A stretch of 64,000 nt of DNA, from assembly GCA_002205965.3 (NCBI GenBank), contig NADL03000002.1, positions 558,001 to 622,000 on the forward strand, written 5' to 3'. Made by a program: the position numbers and the translations under genes. Source of the DNA: Kappaphycus alvarezii (taxonomy: Eukaryota; Rhodophyta; Florideophyceae; Gigartinales; Solieriaceae). The notes below the pieces were generated by a model. That model did not search any database. It had not been told where the DNA came from and was given only the letters and a program-made list of their open reading frames with translations. This document shows, piece after piece, positions 1-10,310 of this stretch (its first letter is position 1; the number at the start of each line of letters is the position of its first letter).

Positions 1-740
1 AAAACAATGGGTGTATCCAGGAATTAACACTTTACCAGATTTTCAAATGTGGTACAGCGTGCCGGACCTTGCAGAAATATCAGATATCCAGATTAGGGGT
101 TGCGTCTTGGTGGGAATGGGGACCCAACAACGCACATCGGCCTCATTTGGAGCTGGTCCACATTTGGAAATATTGAGTCGATTTGGTCTATCTAGATAGG
201 TACTAACTGAATAGTCGGTCAGTCGGTGCACACTCAAGATAAACAATGAGTAAAGATCCTCCTAGAGCCAAACTCGAGAAGCGACTCCAGATATTCAAAT
301 GTAGCGGGGTCGCTACTAATTTTACAGGCCTCTGATTGGCTGCCAACTGGTAAAATGGAAAAGTTGTAATTCCTGGATGCCCCCAATGTCTTTCGAGGGA
401 TCACGGGTACTCAGGTTAGGGAGGGTCTTGTTGAAAAAGGCGTGGAATGGGTGCGATTTATGGTTTGAGATTGCCAAAAGTACATCCGTACACGTGGACC
501 AATATTGACAACTGCACATATGTACACGTGGATAAATGTAGATTGAGCCACGTCATCGGTACATACCAATAGTATCGCTCAAGTGGTTGTATCTGAGCTG
601 GATTCTGTAGACCAATATGATACTTGGCATATTCTGGTTGGTTGATGATTTGTCACTACTGTAAGATCGAATGAATATATTCTTTTCTTTTGATATGTTT
701 CGGTTGCGTTGAAGGGTGCACGTATGAAACAATTCACGGT
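1..740. other. No recognisable gene
   Basis: Short open frames occur on both strands (none above about 96 codons) but none carries a motif, domain or codon pattern that I recognise. I see no tRNA fold or transposon terminus. The right edge runs into the minisatellite. Confidence 0.5.
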
Positions 741-1300
741 TTGATTGTACTTTCGTTTGGGTTTCGTATCGGGAATTAACGTATTGTTTACCTTTCGCAT
801 TGGGAAATAACGTTTCGTCTCGTATCGAAAATTGGTTTTTCGTTTACGTTTGCTCTCGGGAATTAACATTTCGTTTACGTTTCCTTTCGGGAATTAACGT
901 TTCGGTTACGTTTCCTTTTTGCAATTGACATTTAGTTTACGTTTCCTTTCGGGGACTAACATTTCGTTTACGTTTCCTTTCGGGAATTAACGTTTCGGTT
1001 ACGTTTCCTTTTTGCAATTGACATTTAGTTTACGTTTCCTTTCGGGGACTAACATTTCGTTTACGTTTCCTTTCGGAATTAACGTTTCGGTTACGTTCCT
1101 TTTTGCAATATAACATTTAGTTCACGTTTCCTTTTGGAATTAAGATTTAGTTCAGGTTTCTTTCGGAATTAACGTTTCGGTTACGTTTCCTTTCGGATAT
1201 TTACGTTTCGTTTACGGTCCTTTTCGGATGTTAACGTTTCGTTTAGGTTTCCTTTCGGGACTAACGTTTCGTTTACGTTTCCATTCGGCAATTTTAAGTT
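741..1300. repeat. 31-bp minisatellite with 93-bp higher-order period
   Basis: The stretch is built of variants of a roughly 31-bp unit containing TTTACGTTTCCTTTCGGG followed by AATTAACGTTTCG. Three successive variants (GGGAATTAACGTTTCGG, GCAATTGACATTTAG, GGGGACTAACATTTCG) recur in the same order. The GGGAATT variant lies near 889, 982 and 1075, which gives an exact 93-bp higher-order period. The flanks are more degenerate, with 29-32-bp spacing. A unit of 31 is not a multiple of three, so the open frames that cross it are not believable genes. Confidence 0.9.
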
Positions 1301-2031
1301 TCCCGCGTACAAAATTCTGCAATTTTGGGGCATGTAGGCTAGGGTAAGCTAAAGATTCGAAGAGAAAGGTACTGCGAACGGGGAATTGGCTCATGTCCAA
1401 TCTACTTTCATAAGACCCGACTGAGTAAGGGCGAGCAGTATATAGTTGTAGTCCGGTAGCTCATCCTAGTAAATCCGAAGTACGGACTTGCATTTGATTT
1501 GAACACCAACCTCATCTTTCCTATTCCATTTCCTTTGTCCTTTTCTGTTCTTTTGTTCTCTCATTCTCTCCATTCTCCACTTCATCCTTCCATTATCCCT
1601 GTAGATCTACGGTCTTGAATAGCCATCAATCACAGATAATCACGTTCATCCGAACAAATCTAATCATCTTTACTTCATGTTTTATAAGAGGCGTACAAGC
1701 CTAGTGACAGTGTAAGCTAAGATAGTTGAAGTTCGTCGCTGCCCAGCTTGGGAGTACGCGCTAGGATTTGAACAAGTGGACTGTCCTATTCAGGCCTCTA
1801 CAGCCACCTGGGATGGCTGCGCCTGGTGTGAGGAGGTGAAGGTTTTGTGGAGTACCGAGTTGGCTCCAGTTGTGATGTTGTGACGTGCGGGCTGTCGTGG
1901 TCTTCTGGTTGCCTTTTCCCGCCTGGGTGGTAGCTTGTAGGGTGGAGAGGAAGTTTGAGGCCTGTCGTTGGAGCAGGCTGGTAAGGTCCGTGATTTGGAG
2001 ATGGCTCGCAGGCGGATAAGTGGGTGGTGTC
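1301..2031. other. Unassigned flank with a pyrimidine-rich stretch
   Basis: No gene is recognised. A strongly pyrimidine-rich tract lies at about 1510-1600. The last 300 bases before the retrotransposon are GC-richer. Since the DNA on the far side of the insertion (from 8567) is a LINE remnant, this flank may be the upstream part of the same LINE, but I see no reverse transcriptase motif in it. Confidence 0.35.
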
Positions 2032-2036
2032 GAAAG
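2032..2036. repeat. Target site duplication, left copy (GAAAG)
   Basis: GAAAG directly precedes the left LTR and recurs directly after the right LTR at 8562-8566. A 5-bp duplication is usual for Ty1/copia integration. Confidence 0.85.
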
Positions 2037-2211
2037 TGTGAGAAGCGTTTGCAATGAATCAAGGATACCGGGAGAGAGTGAGGGGTTGAGCGTTGGCGGC
2101 AGCCGCTAAATACGGTGTTGCTAATGTTGTTGGCTACAGTATCAGGTTTTCCGCGGGCGGCGGATGGCGGGGCCTGACCGTCGGCCAATGGTCTGCCAGT
2201 ATGATCCCACA
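2037..2211 (-). repeat. Copia 3' LTR
   Basis: It begins TGTGAGAAGCG and ends TGATCCCACA on the plus strand, so it has TG...CA ends with the inverted tetranucleotide TGTG/CACA. It aligns throughout with 8383-8561, a few small indels apart. At about 175 bp it is short for a copia LTR. Confidence 0.9.
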
Positions 2212-2226
2212 TTCCCCCTTCTCCTT
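2212..2226 (-). other. Polypurine tract of the copia element
   Basis: Read on the minus strand this is AAGGAGAAGGGGGAA and it directly abuts the 3' LTR. This is the expected place and composition of the plus-strand primer. Confidence 0.8.
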
Positions 2227-2495
2227 GTTGAGCGGGAAGGCGTAATGTAATCCCGTGCAGCGCATCTGGGGAGGGGTGCACTCGGACTGTGTCAGGTCAC
2301 TCAAACGGTACGGTCTAGAGCGCTCATCTTCGAAGCATTTGCGTCGGTTGTGCGGGCTAACTCCAGTGACGCTGTGTGGTCGTGGCATGTGGATGAAAGA
2401 GCTGCCAAGGGTGAAGAAGCTTCCAACATTTCGAACTAGTAGGGAAATTCGACATACGACTTGGGGTGGCAAAGGTGGCCAAAGCGGATAAGAAA

Positions 2496-2786
2496 ATGTT
2501 TGATAATGACAAGTTTGCTTGGTTGGCTGCCAGATGTGATGGGGTGTGGATTGTAAGAATGGTAGTCAACAATGTTGTCGATCATTGCATCGTAGTCGAT
2601 GGTGGCAGGAAGATAGTCTTAGACAGTGCGTCGAGATTTCCAGAGATGTTGACCAAGGAGCTGCTTTGCAAGACGGAGGGCGCGGATGTGATAGGGATGC
2701 GAGTGGCATCTGCGCGACGGCTATACAAGCAAGGTAAAAAAAACGCAAACGGCCAAGTTCTTGAAATAAATTCTGAAAGCTCCTGA
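2496..2786 (+). CDS. Antisense open frame in the copia 3' region, His/Asp-containing fragment
   Basis: The frame is open from 2415 and the first ATG is at 2496, giving 96 residues ending in NSESS. It runs against the retrotransposon and overlaps the end of its RNase H region. The core reads GVWIVRMVVNNVVDHCIVVD followed by GGRKIVLDSA. A pattern of D-H-C-x-V-V-D then D-S recalls the His and Asp region of papain-like or C39-like peptidase folds that occur in some eukaryotic transposon proteins, but no catalytic Cys is seen, so the function is not assigned. It may be a captured fragment, a second gene of the retroelement, or chance. I could not tell whether it is expressed. Confidence 0.4.
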   Translation: MFDNDKFAWLAARCDGVWIVRMVVNNVVDHCIVVDGGRKIVLDSASRFPEMLTKELLCKTEGADVIGMRVASARRLYKQGKKNANGQVLEINSESS

Positions 2787-2829
2787 GAAGTTAAATGGTT
2801 GTGTTGTTTGAAGTCCACGAGGGGTCTGA

Positions 2830-4450
2830 ATGTCTGAGGCCATGGGCACAGATGATGTCGGAATGTACGTAGCGTGGCGATAAGGGCTGGTTTGCAGCAT
2901 GAAGAACATTTTGACAGTCGTGATGCAGAGATTGGACGAGATGGCCTCGGTGAGTTTGGAGTTGGGTTTTGCCTTGGTCATTGGGTCAGCCAGGTTATCG
3001 TTTTCGGGTATCAGGCACATGCTTGCAACCATTCCATCATGAATATACTGACGAAATCTATACATGACCTCGGGGCGAATTGGGACCGTAGAATTCATAA
3101 GGTTACTCCAGAGGGCCTGGTTGTCCATATAGGCCACAATCGGGACGTCTTTCTTGAGCAGCTCGAAGACAATATGGTGGTGTCTCGAAGACATCGAAGA
3201 GCGACATCGAGAGCCATGAGTTTGGAATCTTCTATGGGGTGAACTCGGCGAGGGGAGCGAGAGCTGTGCCGATGGATGAGGTTTAATTTAGAGTCCTTTT
3301 CCGCAAGAAAAATGATGAATCCAACCTGGGAATGCTTCTCGTCGAGATTCTGGTAGGAACCGTCGGAATAAAATCGTATGTGGATGGACTCGAAGTCAAG
3401 TGGAAAGTAGGTCAACTTGGAGCTCGAGTTCGCCTTGACTGCGAGGAGCGTCTTGGCGGTTTCCAAATTGACACGTAATGGCTTGGTTGAACCTTGCAGA
3501 GCGACACTAGAAGCGAATGCGGCAATAGGGCAGGTTCCAGTAGTGATTCAGGCCAACTGTCCAGCAACTTTACGATGGTTCTTGAGTTCACCATCCGTCA
3601 TTTTTCGGAGGAGATCAATTTTGGAGAACGTTTCCACCCATGCAATGTCTTCGCCTTTGGATGATAGGTACGCAGTCTGCGGTAAGTTCATCTTGTCGCC
3701 ATCTTGAGCTATGTCGATTCCTTTGAAGTCTGTGGGCAGAGACTGGCGGTGTCAACACTCTAAGCGGGCAGTAATCCTCGACTCTTCGACGAGCTTGGAC
3801 TGTGGCATTATGACGTTTTTGTCGTCGGTACATAAAAGAATAGCCTTGTCAGTCGTGTTGCTGAAGAGGAATGAAGGGTCATAGATGGACTGACGAAGGT
3901 CCGGTATAGTCTGCAAGAGCCAGGGGACGAAAGTGAGGTTACAATAGAGTTCAGCTTCAACATTGCCGTATAGTTGAACAAGGGCTTGCCAGATATGGTC
4001 AGCGGTGTCGGGAAAGGCTTCCCGAAATTCCGAAGGCGGAAGGCAGAAGATTAGACGCTGGGTTTTTTCGCTTGAAGATATGCATTGGTTACGTCTCGGG
4101 TGAAGATGCGGATGAGATTCGCCTGATTTCGGGCAATTCAAGTAGGGACGATGACGTAAAGAGCTCGAACAGTGCTGAGAGCAACAGTAGGGGCATTGCT
4201 ATGGACGGAGTGCCGGTATCTGGAACGGTTAGATGCACTCACGAGTCGGGCACGGATGCGTTCAGAAGGTATTGCAGTCGCTGGTCTTGATCGCAAGGAT
4301 CCACTTGAGAGGCTAAAGCTCGCACTCTGTCGGCTTCTGGTCGAACGGAACTACCTTCACGGCTTTCTTCATAAGGTACTTCATCTCAGCGAGCTTGGCT
4401 TGTCTAAACTCTCTTGGAAGTCTTTGGGCAGATTCTTCAAGGTCTTTTAG
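2830..4450 (-). pseudogene. Copia reverse transcriptase and RNase H region
   Basis: Reverse transcriptase runs from about 4450 to 3600. Its first catalytic Asp lies in RDVTNAYLQA (near 4064-4100). The palm motif reads LLCTDD (near 3821), where active copies usually have a hydrophobic-YVDD. The block between them keeps the copia pattern YDPSFLF. RNase H follows at about 3466-2830, with FYSDGSYQN, then SKLMALDVALR, then VAYMDNQAL and the conserved closing segment ENDNLADPMTK. The parts lie in different frames and several in-frame stops occur (for example directly after the RDVTNAYLQAKKPSV segment), so the region is dead. The order RT then RNase H at the 3' end fits Ty1/copia. Confidence 0.88.
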
Positions 4451-4541
4451 TACCGGGTGGTGGTAATTTGTACTGAATTAGAATCAATGACGCCTTGATT
4501 GTCATTTGCAATGTGCAGAGACAGGCTGGAGTCGGCAATGC

Positions 4542-5873
4542 TTAGATCCAGGAGTTGAGGGAAGAGTCCAGAAGGCTCGAGGTGGGCTGGTTGGTCACGA
4601 AGACACCATTGAGTAGCTCAGCGATTGGTGCAAGGCCAGTGGTTGCTGAAGATGAGTTCACCACCGGAGTGGGCCGAGGGGTGTCATCCCGCGGTAGCTG
4701 TTCCATATACTCGTGCACCGTAGGATCGTCATGAAGAATCGGCGGAGGTATCGAGACTTCGCCAAAGAATGGACGGACGCGGGTTTCATGAGTGGGAAAG
4801 AGCTTCCCCTGCCAGGAGACGTATATGGTAGGGCGGTCAATACTTGCCACAATACCATGTCGCCAGCCATGCTTCCGACGATGTGACCAGACGCGTTGAT
4901 GAATATTGAAGAGTCGGAGGGTCTGATAGAATCGTCTATGCGTGTCGAGAGCGCGACGAATGACATCATTCGCACGAGATTGCTGAGTAGTCTCACGAGC
5001 AATTTCCACGAGAGAGATCCGCTGGCTTATGGTTTGGGGTTCGTCCAACTCACCATGTACACGCAGCATGATGCCAAAGCGGTGGTAGTGAGGGATGATG
5101 TTGTTGGTGTGTTGAGAGAAGTTCCAAGCCATTTCGATATCGGCGGCCAGACACTCCTATCCATTTCCAACTTGGTACTCAGGTTGATGACGAGCTTGTC
5201 AATCGCGCGATGGATATACCGATGGGAGCGCTCGTTATCACTAATACACCAAGGGGCTTCGGTGGGAATAGGACACAACTGAGACTGAAGATTCCGCAGA
5301 TTGCGAGCCATGTGCTCGTTGGTGAGGTTGGAGCCGCGATCAACCACAGTGTAGTGGGAGCATCGAAGTAAGCTATCCACTTGGAAAAATAGGCTTGAAA
5401 TGCTGTGGTAGCAGAGGAGTCAACGATATACTTGAGCCTTAGCATGGCGTCTCCGGAATCGAGAATCACCTGGAAATCGATCGGCTTTGCGTGTATGGTA
5501 TGGGTCATGACGTAAAGCGTTACTGCGAGGTTGGATTGAGCTCCCGGAGGAACTGAAAGTTTCGGTTGCCGAGGGAGGTGCTTATTCTTCTCGCACTCAG
5601 AACACTTGACGCTCATAATCTTCTGTGTAACTTGGTTGGGTATTTTAGCGCCATTACGCTGCTGGCGAAAAGCATTAAGAGAGCAGAGTTATCGAGGTGC
5701 TTGAGGCGTTCGTGGAGACGGGGAATCTGGTCCGGGTGCAAGTTGGATTTCCAATCATCACGCTTCCAAGGAGCCAGTGGAAAATTTTTCTCCAGGTCAG
5801 GGACAGTGCTTACGGTCGTAACAGAAGGTTCCGGGGAAAGCGGAGGTCCCGTGTCAACCATGCTGACAATCAT
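4542..5873 (-). pseudogene. Copia integrase region
   Basis: Reading from 5873 down, a pre-integrase zinc-binding segment is visible: histidines in HERLKHLDN, then the Cys pair of KCSECEKNK near 5600. The catalytic core follows in shifted frames. It includes VVDRGSNLTNEH for the second Asp and SDNERSHRYIHRAIDKL for the Glu. A basic C-terminal part (HRRFYQTLRLFNIHQRVWSH and beyond) leads to a linker rich in Pro before reverse transcriptase. At least three frame changes separate the pieces. The role in the family is insertion of element cDNA into the genome. This copy is non-functional. Confidence 0.82.
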
Positions 5874-6174
5874 GGGCGAAGAGGTGGTAGCAGGGTCGAT
5901 CGCTTGTGAATTAGTGGGATACAGTCAAACTTAGGGTCGGGATCAGTATTGCAAGCTTCATACCCTAACCAGAGATGATAGTTAACCACGAGGAGCAAAA
6001 TCAAGTCCCATTTCGTAACCTTGAGGTGTCTTCCGTTGATTTGCCGAAGGGAAGGATCAAAACCGAGACGTCGGTGATCCTGTAGACCAGTGAGGAATAG
6101 AATCGGCGTTGGAGGAAGCGCAAACGTGAAGAGACGGAAGTAGTGAGGATTTACACGGATATCGTAAACAGATG

Positions 6175-6468
6175 CTATGAGACAAGTGCCATGAACGGCA
6201 TTGACTGGGTGTCCGGCGAATCGGAACGGATGTATGTGGTCTGGAAGATCAATCGTCTTGATGGGTTGCACTGTGCCTGCTGTAGCCAGTCGATGCTACA
6301 GATCGTGTTTGGTGCACCAGTATCAATTACCAGCAGTTTCGAGCTGGGAACAGAAGCGTGAAGAACGAGTTCCTGGAGCATGCTGTGTAGCTGTGGCACT
6401 GAAAAATTGATGTGGTGGTAGCCGGAGGGGTAGAGGGTTTCCTTGATCAGTACAGGTGAGGGAGTCAT
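6175..6468 (-). pseudogene. Copia aspartic protease region
   Basis: The segment LLVIDTGAPNTI near 6300-6336 carries the D-T-G-A active-site motif of retroviral-type aspartic proteases. It lies between the gag zinc knuckle and the integrase, as expected for a copia polyprotein. The frame continues only to about 6175, and downstream residues continue in another frame (5870-6271). The enzyme would cut the polyprotein in virus-like particles. Confidence 0.78.
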
Positions 6469-6639
6469 ACATGTCCAGCATAGCGACTATCCAAGCATCG
6501 AAATCAGGAGAGTCGTCTTTCTCGGGAGTGAAAGTGCCATTGGACTCGTCAAGGAAGTGCAGAACCTTTTCATGGTCCTCCGTGTGTTCCACGGCATCCT
6601 GTTCCAGAAGGAAAGTTGAAGCTGTGCCAACTTCGACAA

Positions 6640-8280
6640 GATGTGTCAGGCGGCGTTCGTGGAGTCGTTTCTCAGGACAGTTGCGAAGGAAATGTCCCTT
6701 CTTGCGACAGCCATAGCAAACCTTTCTTCGGCGTCGGCAATCATCGGAAGGCGAGATCGGTATTCCTGGGTGCGCGGCGGGTACTGCCATCTTCGGTATG
6801 GACAACGGCGTTGATACTTGTAGGGACGGCGGTGGCGCTGTGAGGGTGGGTCTTCGCGAAGAATGCAGCGAGCCGAAAATCATACGGCGGTTCAAACTCG
6901 GCATGGACCTCGTTGCTCTTGTCCACAACCTACTGACCAACGATGTATGTTGTCGATGGTTTGTAGGGGACTTGGGACGGCTTGCGACGGAGATCGGAAT
7001 TCGATGCTGCTGAGATGGGCTTGTTTGAGAAAGACTCTGGCGTTTCCATGAAGGAAGTGCGCTGGAACACTGTTTCACACCAGGGCTGCATGCAAAAGAT
7101 TTCCCGAAGGCGGTTGAGAAGGAGAAGGGGACTCTGCAGATGCGGTGGTAAATCCATTCGGTGCTGCCTGACATGGTCAATGCACTGACGGGTGGCGTCT
7201 TCATCGGAAGAGACCTGGGAGCGGTACTTGGAGTACTCGAGGGTATTCTAGCGTGCAACACGGCGATCCCGTATGTCGGGATCGTACAGGATGTCCTTCT
7301 TGAGTCCTTTGATCATGCAATCGAGAGTAGACTCGGTATAAGAGATCTTCGACGCGGCTTGACGAGCTTTACCGGTCAGTAGTGAAAACAGAACCGTTGG
7401 AGGATGATGCTCAGAGATGTGGAGCGCCTTCATTTGCTCGAGAATGGGGTTGAGCTTGTGAGTGAAAGCCTCAGACCCAGCACCAGAAATGCGATCGGAG
7501 TCCTTCTGAGAGGTTTACGACATCGCATTGATGCTCTTTTGAAGATCGACAATGGACGCGTTGTCCTTTGAGGGTATGTCCGTGATGTCACTCGACGTGT
7601 GGCAGTGGCTGCTTGAGGTATGCTTGCCGTGTGTCGCCAGATTCGCCTCAATCGGCTCAGGCTCTTTTCAGGGTCCGTAGATCCACGGAACACATCGAGC
7701 CCATCAAGGTTATCCAATATAGTCTGAAGACGAGAACGATGACGAGTGCGAACACCTTGACAGTTCGTGTACACGATAAGTAACGAGTACAAGATGCACT
7801 GCCAGGCGTCGTTGTACTTCGTCACGGCAGATCTAGATATATGTAACGAGCGATGCGATCGGAGCGATGAGCCAAAATGGGTTCACAGATGTCGCGTTTG
7901 AGAAAGTACGCGAAACCAAGAGGCATAGGTCCAGCATCGGGGTCGTACGACGGGATGATGCGTTCGCGGAGTGATACGGCGTTGATTATAGGCCACTAGA
8001 TCACTTCATTCGGGAGCGGAGTCTCACGATCGAGAAGGTTCAAAATAAGATCGACGTCATTGCTGAAGTCTTGAGAAGATGTGTCACTTGGCGGAGTTGG
8101 CTGTTCCTGCGGAGGACGAACGGGGTTCTGTTTAGAAGCTATATGGGAGAAAAGTGATTTGCAGAACGGAAATGAAGAGGATAAAGTGATGGGGGGTGGG
8201 AGGGAGGGGAAAGGGAAAATTAATTCTTCAAGCTTCGGACAAGGTCGGACAAAGCAAGACAGCACGTTGTATCCGGACAA
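6640..8280 (-). pseudogene. Copia gag region with CCHC zinc knuckle
   Basis: The gag region starts at about 8280 and passes through at least three frames. An in-frame TAG follows LLDRETPLPNEVI near 7996. The C-terminal part carries CYGCRKKGHFLRNC (near 6677-6720), a C-x2-C-x4-H-x4-C zinc knuckle of the kind that binds element RNA. The segment VLFSLLTGKARQAASKI near 7390 resembles the helical capsid part of copia gag. There is no continuous frame, so no capsid protein can be made from this copy. Confidence 0.8.
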
Positions 8281-8374
8281 GTCGAGGGGCGCAGAAGTTG
8301 TCTAGCCGCGGCGTGGAAAACGCTCAAGACTTCTTCAATCACCAGCGAGAGATCAGCAGACCGTGCTCAGCCGA

Positions 8375-8382
8375 TGCTACCA
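8375..8382 (-). other. Primer-binding site of the copia element
   Basis: On the minus strand the bases directly after the 5' LTR are TGGTAGCA. This is complementary to a tRNA 3' end of TGCTACCA, as in many initiator-Met tRNAs, the common copia primer. Complementarity beyond these eight bases is poor. Confidence 0.65.
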
Positions 8383-8561
8383 TGTGAGAAGGCGTTTAAA
8401 ATGAATCAAGGATACCGGGAGAGAGCTAGGGGTTTGAGCGTTGGCGGCAGCGGCTAAATACGGTATGTGCTAATGTTGTTGGTTGCAGGAATCAGGCTTC
8501 CCGCGGGCCGCGGACGTCGGGGCCTGACCGTCGGCCAATTGTCGGCCAGTATGATCCAACG
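8383..8561 (-). repeat. Copia 5' LTR
   Basis: It aligns with 2037-2211 over its whole length. Its outer end reads ATCCAACG instead of ATCCCACA, so the canonical CA terminus has been lost by mutation. Confidence 0.9.
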
Positions 8562-8566
8562 GAAAG
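8562..8566. repeat. Target site duplication, right copy (GAAAG)
   Basis: GAAAG directly follows the right LTR and matches 2032-2036. Confidence 0.85.
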
Positions 8567-8985
8567 TACCTCTCGAGCGGAGATAGGATGCGAGGAGGTT
8601 CCGCTGGATGGAGAGGTCAGCGCGACGGAGCTCTGTGTATCTGCTGTACATATGGTGGACGGCGATCGGGCGAACGCCCCACTACCCCCATAAATGGGCT
8701 ACAGGCATCCTGATCCCGGTTCACAAACGCGGGACCACCATACTTCAGCGAATTACCGCCCACCTTGCCTCTTATCGCACCGCCGGAAAGCCATCGAAGG
8801 AGGTCTCGCCTCTCTCCTAGCCGACCTCACAGAGCCCCACCCTATGCAATTTGGCTTTCAGCAAAGAATAGGCCCCTTCCACGCCCTCATAGCCACGGAA
8901 TCAGCCATACGACAAGGTGATCACTGGCTCGCTGCCCTGGATATGCTCAAGGCCTATGACAGGATCAACCGCCAATAGCTCCTAC
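8567..8985 (+). pseudogene. LINE reverse transcriptase fragment
   Basis: The readable part begins with a frame giving ATGILIPVHKRG at about 8700. It then shifts to a frame with ANYRPPCLLSHRRKAIEG, MQFGFQQRIGPFHALIATES and AALDMLKAYDRINRQ. These are reverse transcriptase motifs 1 to 3 of non-LTR elements (the NYRP block, the GFQ block and the first catalytic Asp in LDMLKAYDR). The frame stops after INRQ and no YADD motif follows, so the copy is truncated. The copia insertion directly adjoins it. It differs from the LINE at 42.7-44.9 kb and is probably of another clade. Confidence 0.75.
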
Positions 8986-9388
8986 ACTTTACACGTCGGA
9001 CAAATGTAATGACCTGGCGATGGCAGTTCTTATCAAAAATGATTAATCACATTGATGTACGACAGGTGCACAATAATCGTAGTAAATATGAACATTGCTT
9101 GCCTGATTTCGGAGCGTCTATTGTTGGCTAGTAATGTACTATCGTCTCAAAAACCACGCAAAGCACCTCATCCGCAGAACGAAGTTCTCGTGGGAGGCGG
9201 CCACATTTATCATTTTACGACGACGCCATCGACGTGAACGACTTCTTACATTCGCCCGGCGACGACAAGAAAACATGATGCTGTAATACGCTTGGTCCCG
9301 TCTTTGCTATCGAAGCAACGACTGGAATCGTTACGGTCGGCGCGTTGTACATATCAGGAGTACATCCTGGATTGACACAACTTAACTT
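8986..9388. other. No recognisable gene
   Basis: No domain is seen. It could contain the left end of the Harbinger-type element whose transposase starts at 9389, but I found no inverted terminal repeat. Confidence 0.4.
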
Positions 9389-10310
9389 ATGGATGATTTT
9401 GAATTTCTCTATGGTTTCCGTTTCACGCGTTCTGATTTCCATCGCGTTGTCCAGGCTTTGGCGAGGCCTTCAGGGAAGACAAGAACTTCAAATAACAGAT
9501 ACCGGACGTCTCCTGAGCTTACCATGCTGATTGTTCTGCGCCGATTGGCTTCGCCATGTCAGTGGACGGATATTGTGGACTTCTTCCGTATGAAACCTTC
9601 GCATATGAGCGAGATCTTTTGGGAAGGGATGGGTAGATTTCTTCGAGTACGCGGGCACCTCATGACTGGAAACCTTGACAAGGACTTCTATGCCCGGCAT
9701 GCATTTGAGTACGCTGATGCTATCTTTCGCAAGTGTACAGCGCTTGATAGGTGTGTCGGTTTCATGGACGGGACTGTTATGGGTATTGCTCATCCAGGTA
9801 AGAACGACGAGCAGAACAAAGCATACAATGGCCATAAGCGAAAGCACGCTGTCAAGTTTCAGACGGTAATTACACCGGACGGTTTCATCATGCACGCCCA
9901 CGGTCCCGTCGAGGGGAGAAAGCATGATTGGGCGCTCTACGTTCGAAGCAACATTGAAAACCAGCTTCGGGAAGTGCTGAGTGTGAAAAAGATGCAATAC
10001 TAGGTGCACGCTGATAGCGGTTACAACCGTAGGGATGTTGTAGACGTCCCGTTCCAGGAATCGCATCTCACGGCTGTGCAACGAGCCACGAAACGGAGAA
10101 CTTCCAGAGTTCGAGTTCAAGTGGAATAGATGTACAAAGAAGTGAAGCTGTACTGGACATTAGCGGACTTCAAACGAAAAATGAGAGCAGGGAGAGCGCG
10201 ATCGGGCTTCTCTACACTTCTTTCATGCTTCCACTGAACATTTGAAACTGTCTTTACCCAAACTGTGTCTCAGTACTTCAAGTGCCCTCCAATTATGCCG
10301 AAGAGTAACT
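9389..10310 (+). pseudogene. PIF/Harbinger-type DDE transposase, decayed
   Basis: A 204-codon open frame starts at the ATG at 9389 and matches the DDE_Tnp_4 pattern. An N-terminal helix-turn-helix-like part (WTDIVDFFRMKPSHMSEIFW) is followed by GFMDGTVMGIAHPG with the first Asp, KAYNGHKRKHAVKFQTVITP, and GPVEGRKHDWALY with the second Asp. A TAG at 10001 interrupts the frame just before HADSGYNRRDVV. Translation beyond it goes on in the same frame to about 10128, then in other frames as YKEVKLYWTLADFKRKM, with the final catalytic Glu region, and VSQYFKCPP. The stop and later frameshifts make it inactive as read. It converges with a Myb-like gene at 11687-12780, a layout repeated twice more in this window. 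Confidence 0.88.

Larger units (their letters stand above)
2037..8561 (-). mobile_element. Ty1/copia LTR retrotransposon, complete but decayed
   Basis: All structural parts of an LTR element are visible in minus orientation: GAAAG target duplication, 5' LTR (8383-8561), adjacent primer-binding site (8375-8382), gag with a zinc knuckle, aspartic protease, integrase, reverse transcriptase, RNase H, polypurine tract (2212-2226) and 3' LTR (2037-2211). Integrase lies before reverse transcriptase, which is the copia order. The polyprotein is broken by stops and frameshifts in every domain, so this copy cannot be autonomous. The two LTRs match at roughly nine of ten bases by eye, so the insertion is not recent. 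It sits beside or inside a LINE remnant that continues after 8566. About 500 bp between the polypurine tract and the RNase H end carry an open frame on the opposite strand. Confidence 0.92.

Noticed and set aside
579-1400. Lys/Arg-rich open frames over the minisatellite (for example 579-869 and 1212-1400 minus)
   Set aside because: The 31-bp unit changes frame at each copy, so the frames are by-products of the repeat.
1761-2060. tRNA-like GGATTTGAAC near 1767
   Set aside because: It resembles a T-arm on the minus strand, but the neighbouring bases do not form a T stem or cloverleaf.
9488-10120. 210-codon minus-strand frame over the Harbinger-type transposase
   Set aside because: It lies opposite a recognised transposase frame with clear DDE motifs and has no motif of its own.
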